From Hemicentrotus pulcherrimus (Eukaryota; Echinodermata; Echinoidea; Camarodonta; Strongylocentrotidae): a stretch of 64,000 nt of DNA. This document shows, piece after piece, positions 29,003 through 43,146 of the stretch. Each line of letters starts with the position of its first letter. Within the stretch, counting starts at the first letter, position 1. The translations under genes and the position numbers were made by a program. The notes below the pieces were generated by a model, which was not told where the DNA came from, did no database searches, and saw only the letters and a list, made by a program, of their open reading frames with translations. The stretch is from positions 125,461-189,460 of the forward strand of contig BEXV01000008.1 of the NCBI GenBank assembly GCA_003118195.1, written 5' to 3'.

Positions 29003-32000
29003 ATAAATGATCAAAATTGAAAGGGTTGCCGAACCTATTGATATAAGGTATGAAGGATGAAAATGTCATGAAAGGTATTATTTCCCCCTCTCATAACCTA
29101 TTAATAATTATGCATTTGTGACGCCGAGAAATGGAATAAGCTCCATTTTCAACGGGGTTCAATTCGATATGGAATTGTCTACAAGCTGACATGTTATAGA
29201 TATGGATCATTTTCGGTAATATCTAGAGGAAACAGGTCTCTTCTTGACAATTATAAATATCATTAACGAAAATGTGAAAAAAAACTAACCATACATCTCT
29301 ATTTATCTGTCAAGAATTTGTGCACATTGATGCCCCCAAAATGCAAAATGTTGATTGTATTTTTCAATGGAAGACGTCACTCATATGGCTGGTACACTGT
29401 TGTCTGTAAGCCTATGTGTGTATGTGTGACATTTTCTTAGACAATTCTTCTATTTCTTGGACTTTCTCATGTTCTGTCAAGACGTATGACACAAATGGGA
29501 AATTCATGAAATATTCAATTTGGCAAACTAACATCTGAAATAGTATATTTGATAATATCCAATGGCATCTTAGAATACAGATTTATTCAGACAAAATTAT
29601 AAAACAGCATACACATCAACTCGTCTTATATTGAAATGTACAGATAGAATACTGAATATGATCACAAATGATTTGGCTCATTATTCATTTCAAAATACAT
29701 ACAAAAAAGATTATTTAGTTGATGAAATTTCAAACGAAATATCCACTTGTTATCGATTTTGAAATTACCTTAACATTGATAATGTCATGAAACGTTTTTT
29801 TTTCTTCAAAGAGTATAAGAAATTACAAATTTGTTTAAGTTAAGTATTTTTCATAATCTTCTTTTGCAATTCCTTTTGTCACAAAATGTATCAAAACATT
29901 TTATTGATCATCACAAACGTTACGGCAGCAATTAAAATGAAATATAGTTTCGGTTTAGTTCCGGTTTCGTGATGATTATATCATCATTAATCATCAATAG
30001 CAATGCCTGTGCCGATTCTCTTTGCGAACTGCATGTCTGGACGAAACTATTATTTATCGCTATAAAGGTAATGCATATACATGTATCGTCAAGAGTTGTG
30101 GAATTAGTGACCCTGAATAAACGAATTTACAGACAAAGCTAAAGACAAAAGTCATCCACACCAGAACATTTATACATTTGTGATGTTTAACATCAAACAT
30201 TAATGCTTAAAAAAAAAAAAAAATCTGTGTTCCAAAACATTACTTATGTCAAATATCACGATTCCCTCGTTTAATTGCACATCATTACAAAAAAAAGGTA
30301 CACTCAGAGTCATTTAAAAGAAAACAAGACCAATCCAATATTCGATATGTTCTTTTGCCTATTTACGGCAAGATCGGCTTCGTCATAATACAGTGGTACG
30401 CCAACATGATATGGCCTATACTTCAACATGCGGTATACAAAGAGTTCACCAGACATGAGATAATATCATGTTCATCACATAATAAATTGAAGAAAAAAAA
30501 TTTATTCAGACCAACTAATGATCGAAGTCATGGTCATCCTTCAACTCGATTGCTCTGAGGACGACGACGGCGACGACAACGACGACGAGGTGAAAAATCG
30601 TGCGATGCTTTGTAATCCCAATTTTCGTCTGAAGTTCGTCCCAAAGCCGTAGTCACCACCGTCAATATTGAATTCCTGATTCATACAATCACGTGGTCAT
30701 CATCGTCGCCATCGACTTCGACTAGCCCTGGTCATCATCCTCATCGTTATCCTCATCATATTGCCGTATGTCGCCCCTAACCAAGCCAATCGTAGATCTG
30801 ACATTGTTGTAATAAAAGGTGGAATATGAAAAACGCAAGGAACTATATAATCCTTTTTGTCTGTTGCTAAAGGATAAACTTATAATGTCATGATTTACTC
30901 ATGATCGTAACATTTTTCTTAAATCTAAAATGATTTATGTAAAATAAAATCGTGTTACTTTCTCATATTCTACCTTTTTATTGTACAAATATAATTTCTG
31001 CATGATGGGGTGACCCATCAATGGTAAGTCATTTGGAACTGAGAATGTCGTCTTTCTTTCTCATTTTTGAATACTATGCTATTTAATGATCTACATATTA
31101 ATTCCGAGCCACTTTATAATCATTGCAATAATCATGAGAAGCCTAGCTTTTAAGTAGGTTCAATTTTCCTTTCAGTATTTAATGATTTACAGAACATCCT
31201 TTCATGTCATTAATTATTACCATAATTCAGGATTATTCACTTTCATAATTCCATAAGAAATTTAAATGATTAAAAAAAAAAGTATTATACTTTATTATTT
31301 GTACATGGAGTATGAATGGATTCAACCAATCATCATCAGTTGGAAATGATAAAAATGTAACATCAAACTTACCAAAGTAATACTTTGATTTTAAAAATAC
31401 AGGTAATGAGGCATTGTCCATTTCAAGATACTGATAGCAATTTATCTAGTGGAGTTTTTTTTAGTATATTCAGAACTTTGAAAATATTTGTTTTCAGTAT
31501 TTCTAACTAATAACACATCTTATTTTCTTTCACTGCTGTCTTTCGCCATTTTGTTATGTATTATCTTTTAGCATCTTGCACGTGTGCAGACGTTTATTAT
31601 GATGGAACTCATTTCATGGGATTCGCTAAGGATATGTCAAGCAACAGTGATAAGTTGATAAGTATTAATAAGTAAAGCATTGATATTTCGATAGCAGTTG
31701 CTGCTTCACAAGTTTTTTTTTCTTCAAATATTCCTTTCTTATTTTTCCTCTTCATAATGTTATCAACATCATGCCTGTATTTGAACATTTTGACATTCAT
31801 TTTTCTCTCAAATCATGAACTTAACCTTTTTTGTTCATATTACGCTAATAACAGTGCTGATATTATATATTGACTGTATACAATTAACTGCTATGCTCCT
31901 AAACAACAGTGGGATGGCAAACGGGGTCGCTCGGTGTGTGATGGCCAACTTGCTACAAAACCTACAGGTCCCTTTTTGAAGGAGACGGTTTCCCGGGATG

Positions 32001-32423
32001 AATATTTATCAGATGAGAGAGCGTTGTTGATGGTGACTAAGAAGTGAACAATGAAGCCCCGGTACACAGATATTTGCATTCTCAAATGCAACTTCTTTGA
32101 CCGTCTTGTAATGTCGTCAAGTGTGCTCCCGAAGTCTTCTCTCTCTCGCTCTCTCTCCATCTTACATGCCTAAAGTTCTGAACACCACATTCGTCGAATC
32201 AGGGGAAGCATTTGCTTGGTTTCATGTGGTAAGTCACCCTTTTTCTTGTTACACCCTATACTAGGAAACATGTTCTGTAACATTTTGCAGAAATATACGC
32301 ATGGGGATGTAAAGACTAAGATTAATAAGAAACTTTATGAATAGTATTGTATCAACTGTGCAATATTTGCTGCCGTTATATAGATACCGTCTAAACATGA
32401 TCTTTGAAGAATCTGTTTCGATA
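29003..32423. other. Intergenic DNA, nothing recognised apart from simple repeats
   Basis: AT-rich sequence. A GAC-rich trinucleotide patch and its opposite-strand counterpart at 30559-30760 are listed separately. A pyrimidine CTCTCTC patch lies near 32140-32158. No supported exon. Confidence 0.5.
30559..30760. repeat. GAC-type trinucleotide repeat with opposing TCATC-rich tract
   Basis: 30559-30589 is a run of GAC/CGA units with small interruptions. 30695-30760 is rich in TCATC/TCGTC units, partly complementary to the first. The two tracts could fold back on each other. Coding potential in either is not supported. Confidence 0.7.
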
Positions 32424-32926
32424 AAGGTAATACAAAGTTTTGGTATGGGGTCGTGAATTTGGTTCAAATGAACAAATTGGAAGCATATGCGATCCTACAA
32501 TATTCAGTGATCGTTGGCGCGGTTGAGATCGATTGTAAAGTGACTAAATTGTAATAATAAACTGTTTATGTTGAATAGCTCCCTCTCAAGGTCAATAAAT
32601 TAATTTAGCTATAACACAATGCCTCTTGACTAAACTCGACCAATTGGCTTTTCCCGTTCGGAAATTATATATAACAACTACATATTCTGAGATTTTCATG
32701 GTCGCAGGTACCATTATATGGTCGTAGGCGCTATTTGAAATTTATCAAAATTTACCGGGAGCACCGGTAAATTTTTATATTCCATTTATCTCGAAAGCAG
32801 AAGTGTTTATAGGGCTATTTTTTCTAGTGCTTATAATACATCCACAGGGGCATCCAAATATATAAAAATTGTACAGAATCACTATCCATCAAATTGTGAA
32901 AATTTCCCAAAACTTTGTATTACCTT
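32424..32926 (-). mobile_element. 503-bp terminal-inverted-repeat element, copy 1
   Basis: Bounded by AAGGTAATACAAAGTTTTGG at 32424-32443 and its exact reverse complement at 32907-32926. It has no meaningful open frame, so it is a non-autonomous MITE-like DNA element. Read on the minus strand, it aligns end to end with the 51833-52335 copy at the same length (503 bp) and roughly 85% identity by eye. An internal 12-bp stem with a 5-nt loop at 32747-32775 is kept in both copies. No clean target-site duplication was seen. The minus strand is called relative to copy 2. Confidence 0.85.
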
Positions 32927-35900
32927 AAAACAAGTACAGTAGTTTACTGGAATATATACATTTTCTCTTATCATAAAACTTATCATAGCATTTGATTTAC
33001 CTTATCAAATATCAGGGTTTGTCTTAAAAAAATATTTCTTAAAATGACGATTTTAATAAGCTATTTCAATTAAAATCTATCTAATAAATTGATGTTAAAG
33101 CACTTAATAATCTTTTCACTGATCTGAATCAGCATTTTGTTTTAGTTTTTGTTTTCGTAGTTGCTTGCTCGCTTGTATTTGTGCTTGTTTGTTGTTGTGT
33201 TTTGCGAGCCCCTAATGCACAGACAATGTTTCCTACTAGGCATGTTTCATAATAGGAAAATAACGAAACTTCTATTTGTATTTCTTTCTGTTACTTTTAA
33301 GATATTTTTTTTCACCATAAAACAACTACAGTGTAGCTGTAAGACTGCGTGTGTGTATACTATGTTACATATTCAATTATGTTATGTCGCATTGTATCAT
33401 TTGTAAATATATCAAAGCCATGAAAACTCATCTCCTTGGAGTTGGGGTTAAAATTTTGATTATCTTAATGCATTATATCGTCGCAATATTTTGGTTAATC
33501 TGATGGGTAGAATGATGCATGCAAATATATATCAAAAATAGGAAAGGTGAGCAGACCAACAAAAAAAAAAGAGGAAATACCTGCAAAAATCTTCACTATA
33601 AAATACCCGTTCCATAACTCTTGGTTTGACGAAGAAAGGTTGAGGACTGAATAAACAAAATGAATTGATTTATGCACATCGGCCCACCTTTTCCATTGTA
33701 CATGTCAACTCCTGCACATCTCTGCTGATGAATGAGTTTTTTTTTCTTTCTGTAGTATAACACCCAGACGATCAAAAACATGGTAATTTCATCGCATGAA
33801 GAAAAAAGGAATAACTACTTCATGCGCACCGAAACTGTTACCTTTCCAGATATAAATCAACTATTGTTAAAAACAAATAGGCCTAAACAAACACGACGGT
33901 CTACAGGTGGACGTGTTTTATTGACCAATTAAAAGTCACATTGTACCCTATACCAGACAGCATCAGGTACACACCCTTTCCCAGTTGGTCCCCACCCCTT
34001 TCTATTGGATGTACAATGCAGCCACACCCTAGCTCTATTACCCTTGGAGGGGAGTCTTTTGTTGGTAAAAATGAACATGTGCCACAGCGGTTATAAGTTC
34101 CCAGCTCGGTGAATAAGCTCCACACGGTTCATCTATATAATTTTGATACTGTGATTGTTTTCTTCTTCTTCTTTCTTGCACCTTTTTACAATAATTTTAT
34201 GAGAAAAGAAAAAGGGAAAGAATTAAAGTGTAACATATGTAGATTGTAGAATAATCAATGGCAAGTAATTAAAAAAAGTAATTCAAATGATACCATGAGG
34301 ATGATTAGTAGAGATGGAAAAGCGAGAACACTGGTTCTGTTGGAGATGAAAATTTTAAAGGCGTGTTGTTCAAGAAATGACTGTATGTCTAATTATCCTC
34401 AAGGATGAGGGGAATATTTGATTTTGACGTGAAGGCCAACGAATAGATAAGCGGTGGATTTTTTATCTGATCACCATGCCTCTCACAGCTAGACATTTGA
34501 TCTAGCACTCTAAGATTAGCATGTTTATGTGGACCAAAGTTACATCGGTGTTCAGTTTCGTAATCGAACAGTTCAGTGGATCTTCAGAATGTCAAATAGT
34601 ATCAGTAATGAGAAATAAAAGGTTTAGTTCAACCCATTGGAAATTCGATGAAAATTCAAGTCCTGTTTATTCTCTTTTCGATAGTGCGAAATAAAGCGTA
34701 TACATACGATCATTTCTGCACGGTGCATTAGCGCAATGTACTTTCTTCAGCACTTCGTGAGCTGCAATATCAAAACATTATGTTCCCTCTTTTCTTTAGA
34801 GGACGTCTGATAAGAATATGATAAATAATACCTCCATGAAATGTAAAATCATGTGGGCTCTCATACTTAATGGCTTTGTAAATATCGAAGGGAATGGCTC
34901 TCGCCAGTGCAAATATAGTGCATAAATATATTGCGTAGCTTTTGGGTCGGTTACTCGAGTCGTAATTATGATTCATCCAATGGTTGTGGTTTTTCAAAAA
35001 TGGAATATTCCTTCAAGTTACACGATTGATCATAATGGATCCAATGTTGAAAAGGAGTGATTTGTATGCATATTATATGTTCAACACAGTAATACGTTTT
35101 TTTTTTTTAATAGCGAAACTAATTCCAACTATTTCCGCTGTAACTGACGAGGATTGACAAATTCTTTATTCTAAATATATCGTAGAGAGAAGAATGAAAT
35201 TTGAACGATTTTTTAAAAGTAAATGAAAGGCTGTTACTAAGGTGGGAAATATTATAACATGTCTCTGACAAAGACTTTAAGGGTTCAAATGAGATATTAT
35301 TACGTGGTTAACCAAATGTGCTGTGATATCCAAATCACAAGAAGAAAAATCTAATGAATCATAGCCTTTACCATAATTCCAGTGGGCACCTCGCCAGTGT
35401 CTATGAAAAACGATATATATTTTTTTAATATAGATACTTACTCAAATATTAATTCTTCAAAACCGAATTTTGCGAGATTGATCATTGGAATCAAGAATAC
35501 ATTTTATTCGTTCTTTCTTTTGATAGCTATGCTGTTAACATTTCTATGTAAAAGTTATTTGCATCTCTTTATTTTATTTAAACATGTATTTATTTGCTTA
35601 AAATCTTTACTCGCGTAAAGAATTTAGATTTGCATGTACACTCGGTGATATCAGATCGTGTTATTGTTAACTTTCCTATCATAAATGGAGTTATATATTT
35701 CCGACCGATGTATCAACGATTCATAATTCCAGGCAATATTGAAACTCTGGTTATTTAATGTCTCATCAGGTAAATTTGTGAAAAAAAAATCTTCTTTTCA
35801 TCTAATCAAAGGGAATGACTTTAAATAACCACCAAACTATGATTTTAATTACCATAACTGAACTCCTCTACCTCTCAAAATCCAGTTTTTCATGAAGTCA

Positions 35901-36728
35901 TTCCTATACCAAGATTAGAATAGAAATACATTTTTGAAAATTGAGCCAAAGATTACTAACAATAAAATCATTAAGGATTTATTACCAAACATATTAAACA
36001 TACTGTGATAATCGTGAAGATAACTGGAAAATCGAACCACGTTTTTAAAACACATCATTCATAACTTTAGCCACAATTCATTATGATTTTTTGTCTCCTC
36101 CTATACTCCTGTAAAACAAATATTCATAAACATATGTGTTTAAGGTGGCACCCCATATGCATACGACGACGGCTTGCCCTATATATATTTTAGTCTAGAA
36201 CGCTAGGGAGGTGTAGATTTCACTTTTTGCCACAGCATCTGTTCGGAGCTGATGATGTGTAAATACACAGACTCATTTGTCCAAAATTTCTCATAATGAT
36301 TAAGGTTCCGGGCGTGGATTCCCATGGTTATACGTGTGCAATACAGACCATCAAACCAAGATCAAACGTGTCTAGAACCTTTTATACAGTTTGATATATT
36401 ACGTGTTATTTTTGCTGTAACGAAAGCGACAGGTATTCGGTGTTTGTTCATGTTTAATTTTAGCATGTAATGAATATCGGCCTAGGATCATTTTTGACTG
36501 TGATTATGAAAGCACAAATTATTTTGGCGCAATTTCAAATCAAAATTTTCATGGTCATGTTGTGTTTCATAAAAGGTAACATCCTTCCTTCTCATGGTTT
36601 TTTAAAATCTAAATAATTGTATAAAACGTTTTTTATTATGATATTAGTGAAATTATTGTTTTAGAAATTAGTATCAGGGCATACGAAGGTCACATTAACA
36701 ATTACCCTGGGAATCCTTACCACACATT
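32927..36728. other. Intergenic DNA, nothing recognised
   Basis: AT-rich, with a slightly GC-richer patch at 33930-34130 that contains CCAAT and E-box-like motifs but no recognised gene. No transposable-element ends were identified. Confidence 0.5.
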
Positions 36729-37005
36729 AGAGGTATCGTGGTCGAGTGGATACGTCGCCAGACTGCCGATCACAAGGTCCGCGGTTCGAGTGTCGCCGCT
36801 GCACTAATGTCCTTTGGCAAGACATTGATCTACATTTGCCACACTAAATGGGTACCTGGTAGGAATTTATTCCTTGAAACGCAGCGCGCGTAACAGCTGC
36901 ACTGCTAAAGCCAGGGTAATTATCCTGCATAATTGTAGAGCGCTGAGAGACTTCTGACAAAGTAAGTGTTAGGTGCTATATAAGCACTGTAATTATTATT
37001 ATTAA
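36729..37005 (+). mobile_element. tRNA-derived SINE
   Basis: The 5' part resembles a tRNA gene with pol III internal promoters: box A TGGTCGAGTGG at 36739-36749 (perfect to TRGYNNARNNG) and a box B-like GGTTCGAGTGT at 36783-36793, 33 bp apart. A non-tRNA body follows (AATGGGTACCTGG, then GAGCGCTGAGAG), and the tail is GTGCTATATAAGCACTGTAA with ATT repeats. This head, body and tail order is that of sea-urchin-type SINEs (SURF-like families, from memory). It cannot encode a functional tRNA because the 3' half departs from cloverleaf pairing. Confidence 0.8.
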
Positions 37006-38039
37006 TCATGTTCTTAAAACAAGTCAGACCGTTTTGGGTGGAAACATCCATACTTATACATAAGTTGAGCAAGTTATTTTTGTTGTTGATTCTATGCACA
37101 ATGTATATTTATGTTTTGGAAGCTGTCAAAATATGAAACTGTGACGAATACTTGAAGGCTCATGTAGTTTAAATAAAAAATCAAATGTGGACATGGAGGG
37201 GGGCATTATCTTCTGCTCTTATTGGATATCTATCAGTTAAAAACCTATAGAATCTGATTTACAATTCCGCTTTAATGTGAAAGATATTTCCATTATTGAA
37301 ATAAAAAAAGGGCATTGACGTTACATGCTATGGTACATTGGAGTAGACGCATTTAAAATTCGTTTAGCGTTACAATTTCGCCCCGTTTCGTCTGATGAAC
37401 AACGCCATTGTAAAATCCTACGTTCATTATATTGTAGTAAAAATCTGGCACACCATTCAACAGAGATTGAAACCTACTCCCTTGAAATCTATAGGGAGAC
37501 ATTTTTTGAATAACCAAAGTGTTTGGAAGGGGAGGGAAAAAGTGAAAAAAGCGAAAGAGACCATTCCTGGATATGAAACGCGATAGCATTCTGCCTTTCT
37601 AAAACAAAGCTCATATGGAATTGAGCAATGCGCATGAGGAAGTTGAAGAACATGGGTATCAGGTTTTCTCTGGGTTCAAATGTCTCGGTTGCATTATTCC
37701 CTTTTTGATATAAAAAATGTTTTGGAAGATAATTAGAACAGAGTGAAAGAAAAGATGGACATAAAAACACTTTTAAGAAAAGGAGGGTAGAGGGACTGAA
37801 CTGTGAAATGTATCCACGACGCTACTTTTGATAAGAACTTCTTTTGTATTTACATTGTCTTCAGGCTTTGCATTTGCTAAGTTATTTTAATGTATTTTTT
37901 TTCCTGTCTATGATAATGATGATCTGATTATAGTTTGTTTAAGGATGTATAACTCAATCCTCATCCCCAGATTCGATCATGATTTGAAGCCTTTTCAGGT
38001 CATGGTAAGTTTAGCATTGTTTCATGATGATACATCACC
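37006..38039. other. Intergenic DNA, nothing recognised
   Basis: AT-rich. Overlapping short frames on both strands at 37325-37770 are unconvincing. Confidence 0.5.
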
Positions 38040-38260
38040 TGCTGACTGTGACCTTTGAACTTGACGATGAGGCCGTGAGCTTGACCTAGGATGGAGTGGG
38101 CCCTCTCTCGGCGAGGTGATGTTAGACGGAAAGTCCGTCCTGATAGTCACTTTCCGCTTGCCCGGATGAGCGCAAAATAAACAAGAATTTGCCTCATCAA
38201 TGACGTCACATGCAGACGTTCAACTAAATTTCCAGATAAAAAGTTTCGAGAGCAGGTAAG
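38040..38260. promoter_or_regulatory. GC-rich block with perfect CRE, candidate regulatory element
   Basis: A compact GC-richer island containing TGACCT/TGACCTTTG-like motifs near 38047-38060 and a perfect CRE palindrome TGACGTCA at 38201-38208. It also holds a small inverted motif (GACGGAAAGTCCGTC) near 38132-38146. No coding potential recognised. Suggests an enhancer or promoter; not proven. Confidence 0.3.
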
Positions 38261-41200
38261 ACCCCCATTTTATCCATATTTTTTTTCTTCTGCTATCACT
38301 TTCCTTCCTCAGCTTATAATGCCCTAATCCCTGTCTTCTAAAACCTCTTGGTTAAAAAGAAATCATGAGACTCGGGGACGGTTATTATAATTTGGGGTTG
38401 ACCGGGACAAAGGATATGGCTGCTAAGCCGAGGAAATAAAAAGTTTTGGCTTCATGTCAATTCCTATCGACTTCAACATTGTAATGGGTGACCAAAATAG
38501 GTGAACCGGGAAGGGGAGGGAGGGGAGGAGAATAACAATTACCTTGTTTGCCCTCTCACAGTCTATCTCTACCTCTTGCACCCTCTCTTACCCCCTTCTC
38601 AATCTTTCGTCTTTGCGGTCATTTATCAAAGTCTCAGATCAGTGAACTTGTAAGGCATTCTGGAAACATAAACACGTTTTTTCAAATTGAGCGAATCGGA
38701 TGAGGCTATCGGAGGTTAGGTATAATCATGTCACTTTCACCTGCTTTCACTATCAATTTGTTTATACATGATTGTCAGTCAAGAGATCAAGATATGCACG
38801 ATATTTTGTATAATGTCATTGAAAATAGAAATGTAATAGATTGTCTCATATTGATACAAATTGTGTCATATTAATAACTTCAATTGAACTTAATTCGATA
38901 ATCATATTTGAAAAGTTTTATTTTCAAATACGTTTGAGCTGAGGACAAAAAATAGCATTATTATCTTTGTAAATACTATTTTTTGTCATTGAAAAGGTAT
39001 ACGTCAATGTATTTTTAGAAGTGAGTCGACTTTATATAATGTCAACGAATATCATTGAAAATAAAGTCCCCTCTGCAACTTAATGTAAATTTCAGATAGC
39101 GCTTCCCTTTCCTAAAGACTCAAATCGGCTCGTTACAGTTCAAAACTGATAGCCTTTTTTTGTAAGTCCCCCCACCCGAATTTAAAGGCCCGTAAAGGGT
39201 CGTTACAAATAGCAAAGGTTTTACCACCTCTCCCCTTAATCTGCAAACGATTTCGCCCCCTTCTCATTTGTAACGTCTGGATACGCCAGTGCATGTCACT
39301 GGCCATTGGTTTCGTTCAAGTGCAATCAATTCCCAGTTCCTTTCACATCTGCACAATGCCGCCCCCATTTACGCCTGATGTTAATTTCCTCCAATTTACA
39401 CCTCTTTGAAACAAAATAAGAGTAGAAACGACGTTGAAAGAAAAAAAAAAAAGAGGGGGATAAAAGGAGAGCGAGATGAAGTAAGGAGAGTAAGATGAAG
39501 AGATGCTGGATGTAATGTAATGATGCATGAAGACGTACCATTTGCAGCGTGCATTTCCATAAAGAGAGCATCTTAAAACTTGATATCTCATGTTGGTCGC
39601 ATTGATCGGGTCGGGGTGTCGCCATGCTCGATACTCTTTTGAGAAAATCTTTAGATTTCTAGTGAATAAACATGAACCCTGCAGATCGAATTTTGAATGG
39701 ACCCATGCATTATTTCTCTTCTCCGCCTTCTCCGATTCTACTGTCATGTAATGTCAGAACTACAGCGTCTGTCCTCTCTGCTTCCCCTACGCTATTTAGA
39801 CTTTAGCTCTGTGGCCAGATGAGATTCTATTTGCTCTCTAGGAGCAGACGGTTAGATGAAGCGTGTTTCGATTTGCTCTGCTTGTCTACGAGTTGATGTG
39901 GGAATGAACGGTTGCTCCCGAGTGCTCTATGGGAGCAGCGAAGGGATTTCTCACCGGTACTCTAAACGTCATCTTTAAACAGCTCCCATAGTGAAATGGA
40001 AAAGATGACAAGCGTTCCGGCAGCTGACTACTTGGTGTATCAAATAATCATTAACCCAACATGATTTTTGACCTTACCGTCACTTCGTAAATGATTTAAG
40101 ATTCATGTTTTAATTATTTCTAAAGATGATTTTGCCTACAATGTCCTACACAACCAAGCTAATCATTGCTTTTCCATAGTGAGAGAATGTGATATTGTTC
40201 CCTTTTTTGCGGTTATTTTTATCCCAATCATGGGAATAAAATGGGTTGACAATTGCGGAAATAAGCACTTCACTAGACAGGGTCCCCGTAGACTGTGAAG
40301 ATGGCAGATGAATCTTGAAGTGCACTCACGCTGTGCTACGGACAGTGTAGTCATTATGCCCGAATGCAGAAGGTTCGCGCGTCAGGCTCGTTCATAGAAA
40401 ATATATATTTTTGTATATATTTGCTGCTGTTTGAAAGGAGAAAGAAACTGTAACAGTATAGTAAAATTGAATTAGAAAAACTATACATAATACATTTACT
40501 TTTAAAAATGACATAAAGAGTTTGTATAGGGTAATAATATTTTGAAGTTTTCTCATTGTTAAAAAGTAAGCATTACATTTTTCAATTTTTGAACATCATT
40601 CGGTTTTATTGCAAGCAATGAAAACAAAATATATATTCACATCCCGTCGATGAATATCACTTTCCAATGAATTCGAATTTAAATTTTTGCTGATATGTAT
40701 CTTTGTCTATTTTGATGTAATTATTCTATTAAGTACAAAGAAGGAAAGGTGATTGAAAATCCATTGCCAAAGGTATCCAAATGTCAGCATTTTTTAAAAA
40801 TTACATTTCATGAGGTGAAAATATTACATAGGATAAAAGTAGTTTAACTCAAGAAATAATGTAACGTGCTGTTTAAAGGCATCGTTTAACAATGTTAAAT
40901 CTGAGATGCAAGGCCCTACGTGATATTAGTGTCTGTGATAATTATGGTGTAATATTGAAGCCATACAAAAAAAAGTATTACCATACTCGTTTCCCCCAAT
41001 AGACTGTAGTGTTATGAAAACCGTTTGGCAAACGGCATTAAAAATTTGTAATTCCAATCATAAATATCTTGATAATCAGACAGGCGATCGGCTTATAAAA
41101 GTCATGGGGTTCCTGACTGACCTAAAGGTTTATAATTATCATTGCAGCATGAGCTAAATCCAGGATTTTGTTTCAGAATCTGGGGCAATGTTACCGGATC

Positions 41201-41989
41201 TCTTTAAGTTTAGGAAGCATTTTTGCATTGTAACCGTTTACGTAATTTTAGTGGCAATGAAGTACATTTTCCTATCCTATGATATTGAATACTGCTCATG
41301 CTCAGTTTATTTCTACAAATGTGTTAATCTTGTGAAAACGGAAACGACAAAAATCCCTGAATTTTGTTATCGATAAAGACCTAGTACATGAAAATGAAAT
41401 GTAATTACTTTTTGGATCCTAGATTTACATTAGTCCTGATAGTTAATGAAACATGTATTGTTTGATGCTAGATTACTTTCCATTAACACACGATACATGC
41501 TTCAATTGGAACTAAACTCGTGTATGGAAGACCGTTCTCGGGTTTTTAAGAACTGGACAAAAAATCATTGATCAATGACAGGGTGACATGAAATGAGATT
41601 AATTTCATAAACAAAACATATATTCTAAAATAATATCGTTGTAAGGAAATAACAACCCTGAAAGATCAACCAATGTTATTACGGAGTATATTTTATTACA
41701 GGAAGGAAACCCAATCAAATTTGCCTATGCATCTTTTTTGCGTGATCACTGTGATTGAATTTCATAAAGGGAATTTTGTGTGTGTTAAAAAGCAAATGGC
41801 TGTGTTCATACGGGACTCTACAACTTGATCTAGAAAGAAGCTTGTTTTAAGTTCAATCGAACCACTTCGCACCGTCATATGGGTTGAAATCACGTTATGC
41901 ATTTTGTGCTACCTCACAATGAATGTACAGGGAGTTGAGAAGACATTTCTATATTAAAACAGTGTTGGCGATCTTGGTGTGAGATCTGA
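38261..41989. other. Intergenic DNA, nothing recognised
   Basis: AT-rich apart from 39740-39990, which is more complex and has a small GCTCCC/GGGAGC hairpin near 39914-39936. Minus-strand frames at 39326-39747 are compositional. No supported gene. Confidence 0.5.
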
Positions 41990-42365
41990 CACACTATAGA
42001 CAGCATAATACAATTTAAATAAGAACCTTATTTCACAATCAGGTTGTAGAGGCCGTTGAATACAACTTTGTTCTATCAAGGTTCAGATTCCGTATCCCGG
42101 CGTGAGACTATGGTACCGTGTGGACAACATAACATGACTTTATTCACATAAAACCTTATTAGAATCAAGTCAAAGAGGCCGTGTAAACATAGCCTAGGTT
42201 TAACCCCGCTCGACTTAGGAGTTTGGCTAGAATATTTAAACCATATAGACAGCAAAATGTAATTATACAAAACAAAACGAATATTAGAATCATGCTTTAG
42301 AGGTCCGTATAAACTCAGCTTGGATCAAAACCGCCATTAAAGTATCCACCAACGCCAAAGGGATA
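41990..42365 (+). repeat. Degenerate tandem repeat, about 125-bp period, three units
   Basis: The motif TAGACAGCATAAT recurs in altered form near 41997, 42121 and 42246. A second motif, GAGGCCGT, recurs at 42049, 42175 and 42300, giving spacings of 126 and 125 bp. Between the anchors, ATTAGAATCA-type and TTTAACC/TCAAAACC-type blocks are also shared by units 2 and 3. Units are substantially diverged, so this is an old tandem array. Its function is unknown. Confidence 0.65.
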
Positions 42366-43112
42366 GGGTGGGTGATATGCTCCTTGAAGTATGTCCTTGG
42401 GAAGTTTCATGTAGCATTTCAGGGAAAGTACCTCATGTGACAAGGGTCACTATCATTAATACCACTTATGTTTTCTTCTCAGCGCTTGACAGTATCCATT
42501 TACAAGAGTTAAAGGTAATGCTATGAAAGTTGTAAACAATTTCTTATTACCATTATTTGTTTAAACTGTCCATAGATTTTTAGCTTAATCTGAAATGAGG
42601 CTACATTATTTTCATACTTATCAATGATAGTTATCCCGGGTTGATATCAAACGACGCGTTTAAGTGTAGCCAATCCATGTTCACATCATAAAGTCAACTA
42701 TGTTCATAAAACGACGGCTTTCTGTAATCATCTTAGAGACTGTGATCATAGCCCTCCATTTCCATGAAATTGCACGAACATGTTTTTCAAGATATATTTT
42801 GAGAACAAAAAAAAAGCAAAAAAAAATGAATGTTAATTGTGAGCACATGCAGACCAGTGTGCAACGTGTGTGATTAAGATTAAAGTACTCCTATTTCACT
42901 TGATATGTTTAGCATTTCAGAGTGAGGGTTATCTTTCGTTTCAGTTTTTAAAACAAATAGTTCATCCGAACCGAAATATGTAACTTATCACTGCTTGAGT
43001 AGCGTCTTGGCTAATTAATTGATTAATTACTCTACTCTATAGTAATATTAAGATGGCAATTGATAAAATCAAAAAGTCGTTACAAAGGAATACAAACAAT
43101 AAATTTATTATT

Positions 43113-43114
<2 letters not shown>

Positions 43115-43142
<28 letters not shown>
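43115..43142. repeat. (GA)n microsatellite
   Basis: Uninterrupted run of about 14 GA units. Confidence 0.95.

Positions 43143-43146
<4 letters not shown>

Noticed and set aside
36729..36800. A functional tRNA gene
   Set aside because: Box A is good and box B is close, but cloverleaf pairing fails and a SINE body and tail follow.
39326..39747. Overlapping minus-strand frames of 99 and 134 codons
   Set aside because: Phe/Ser-rich from a purine-rich tract on the opposite strand; no family or exon signals.
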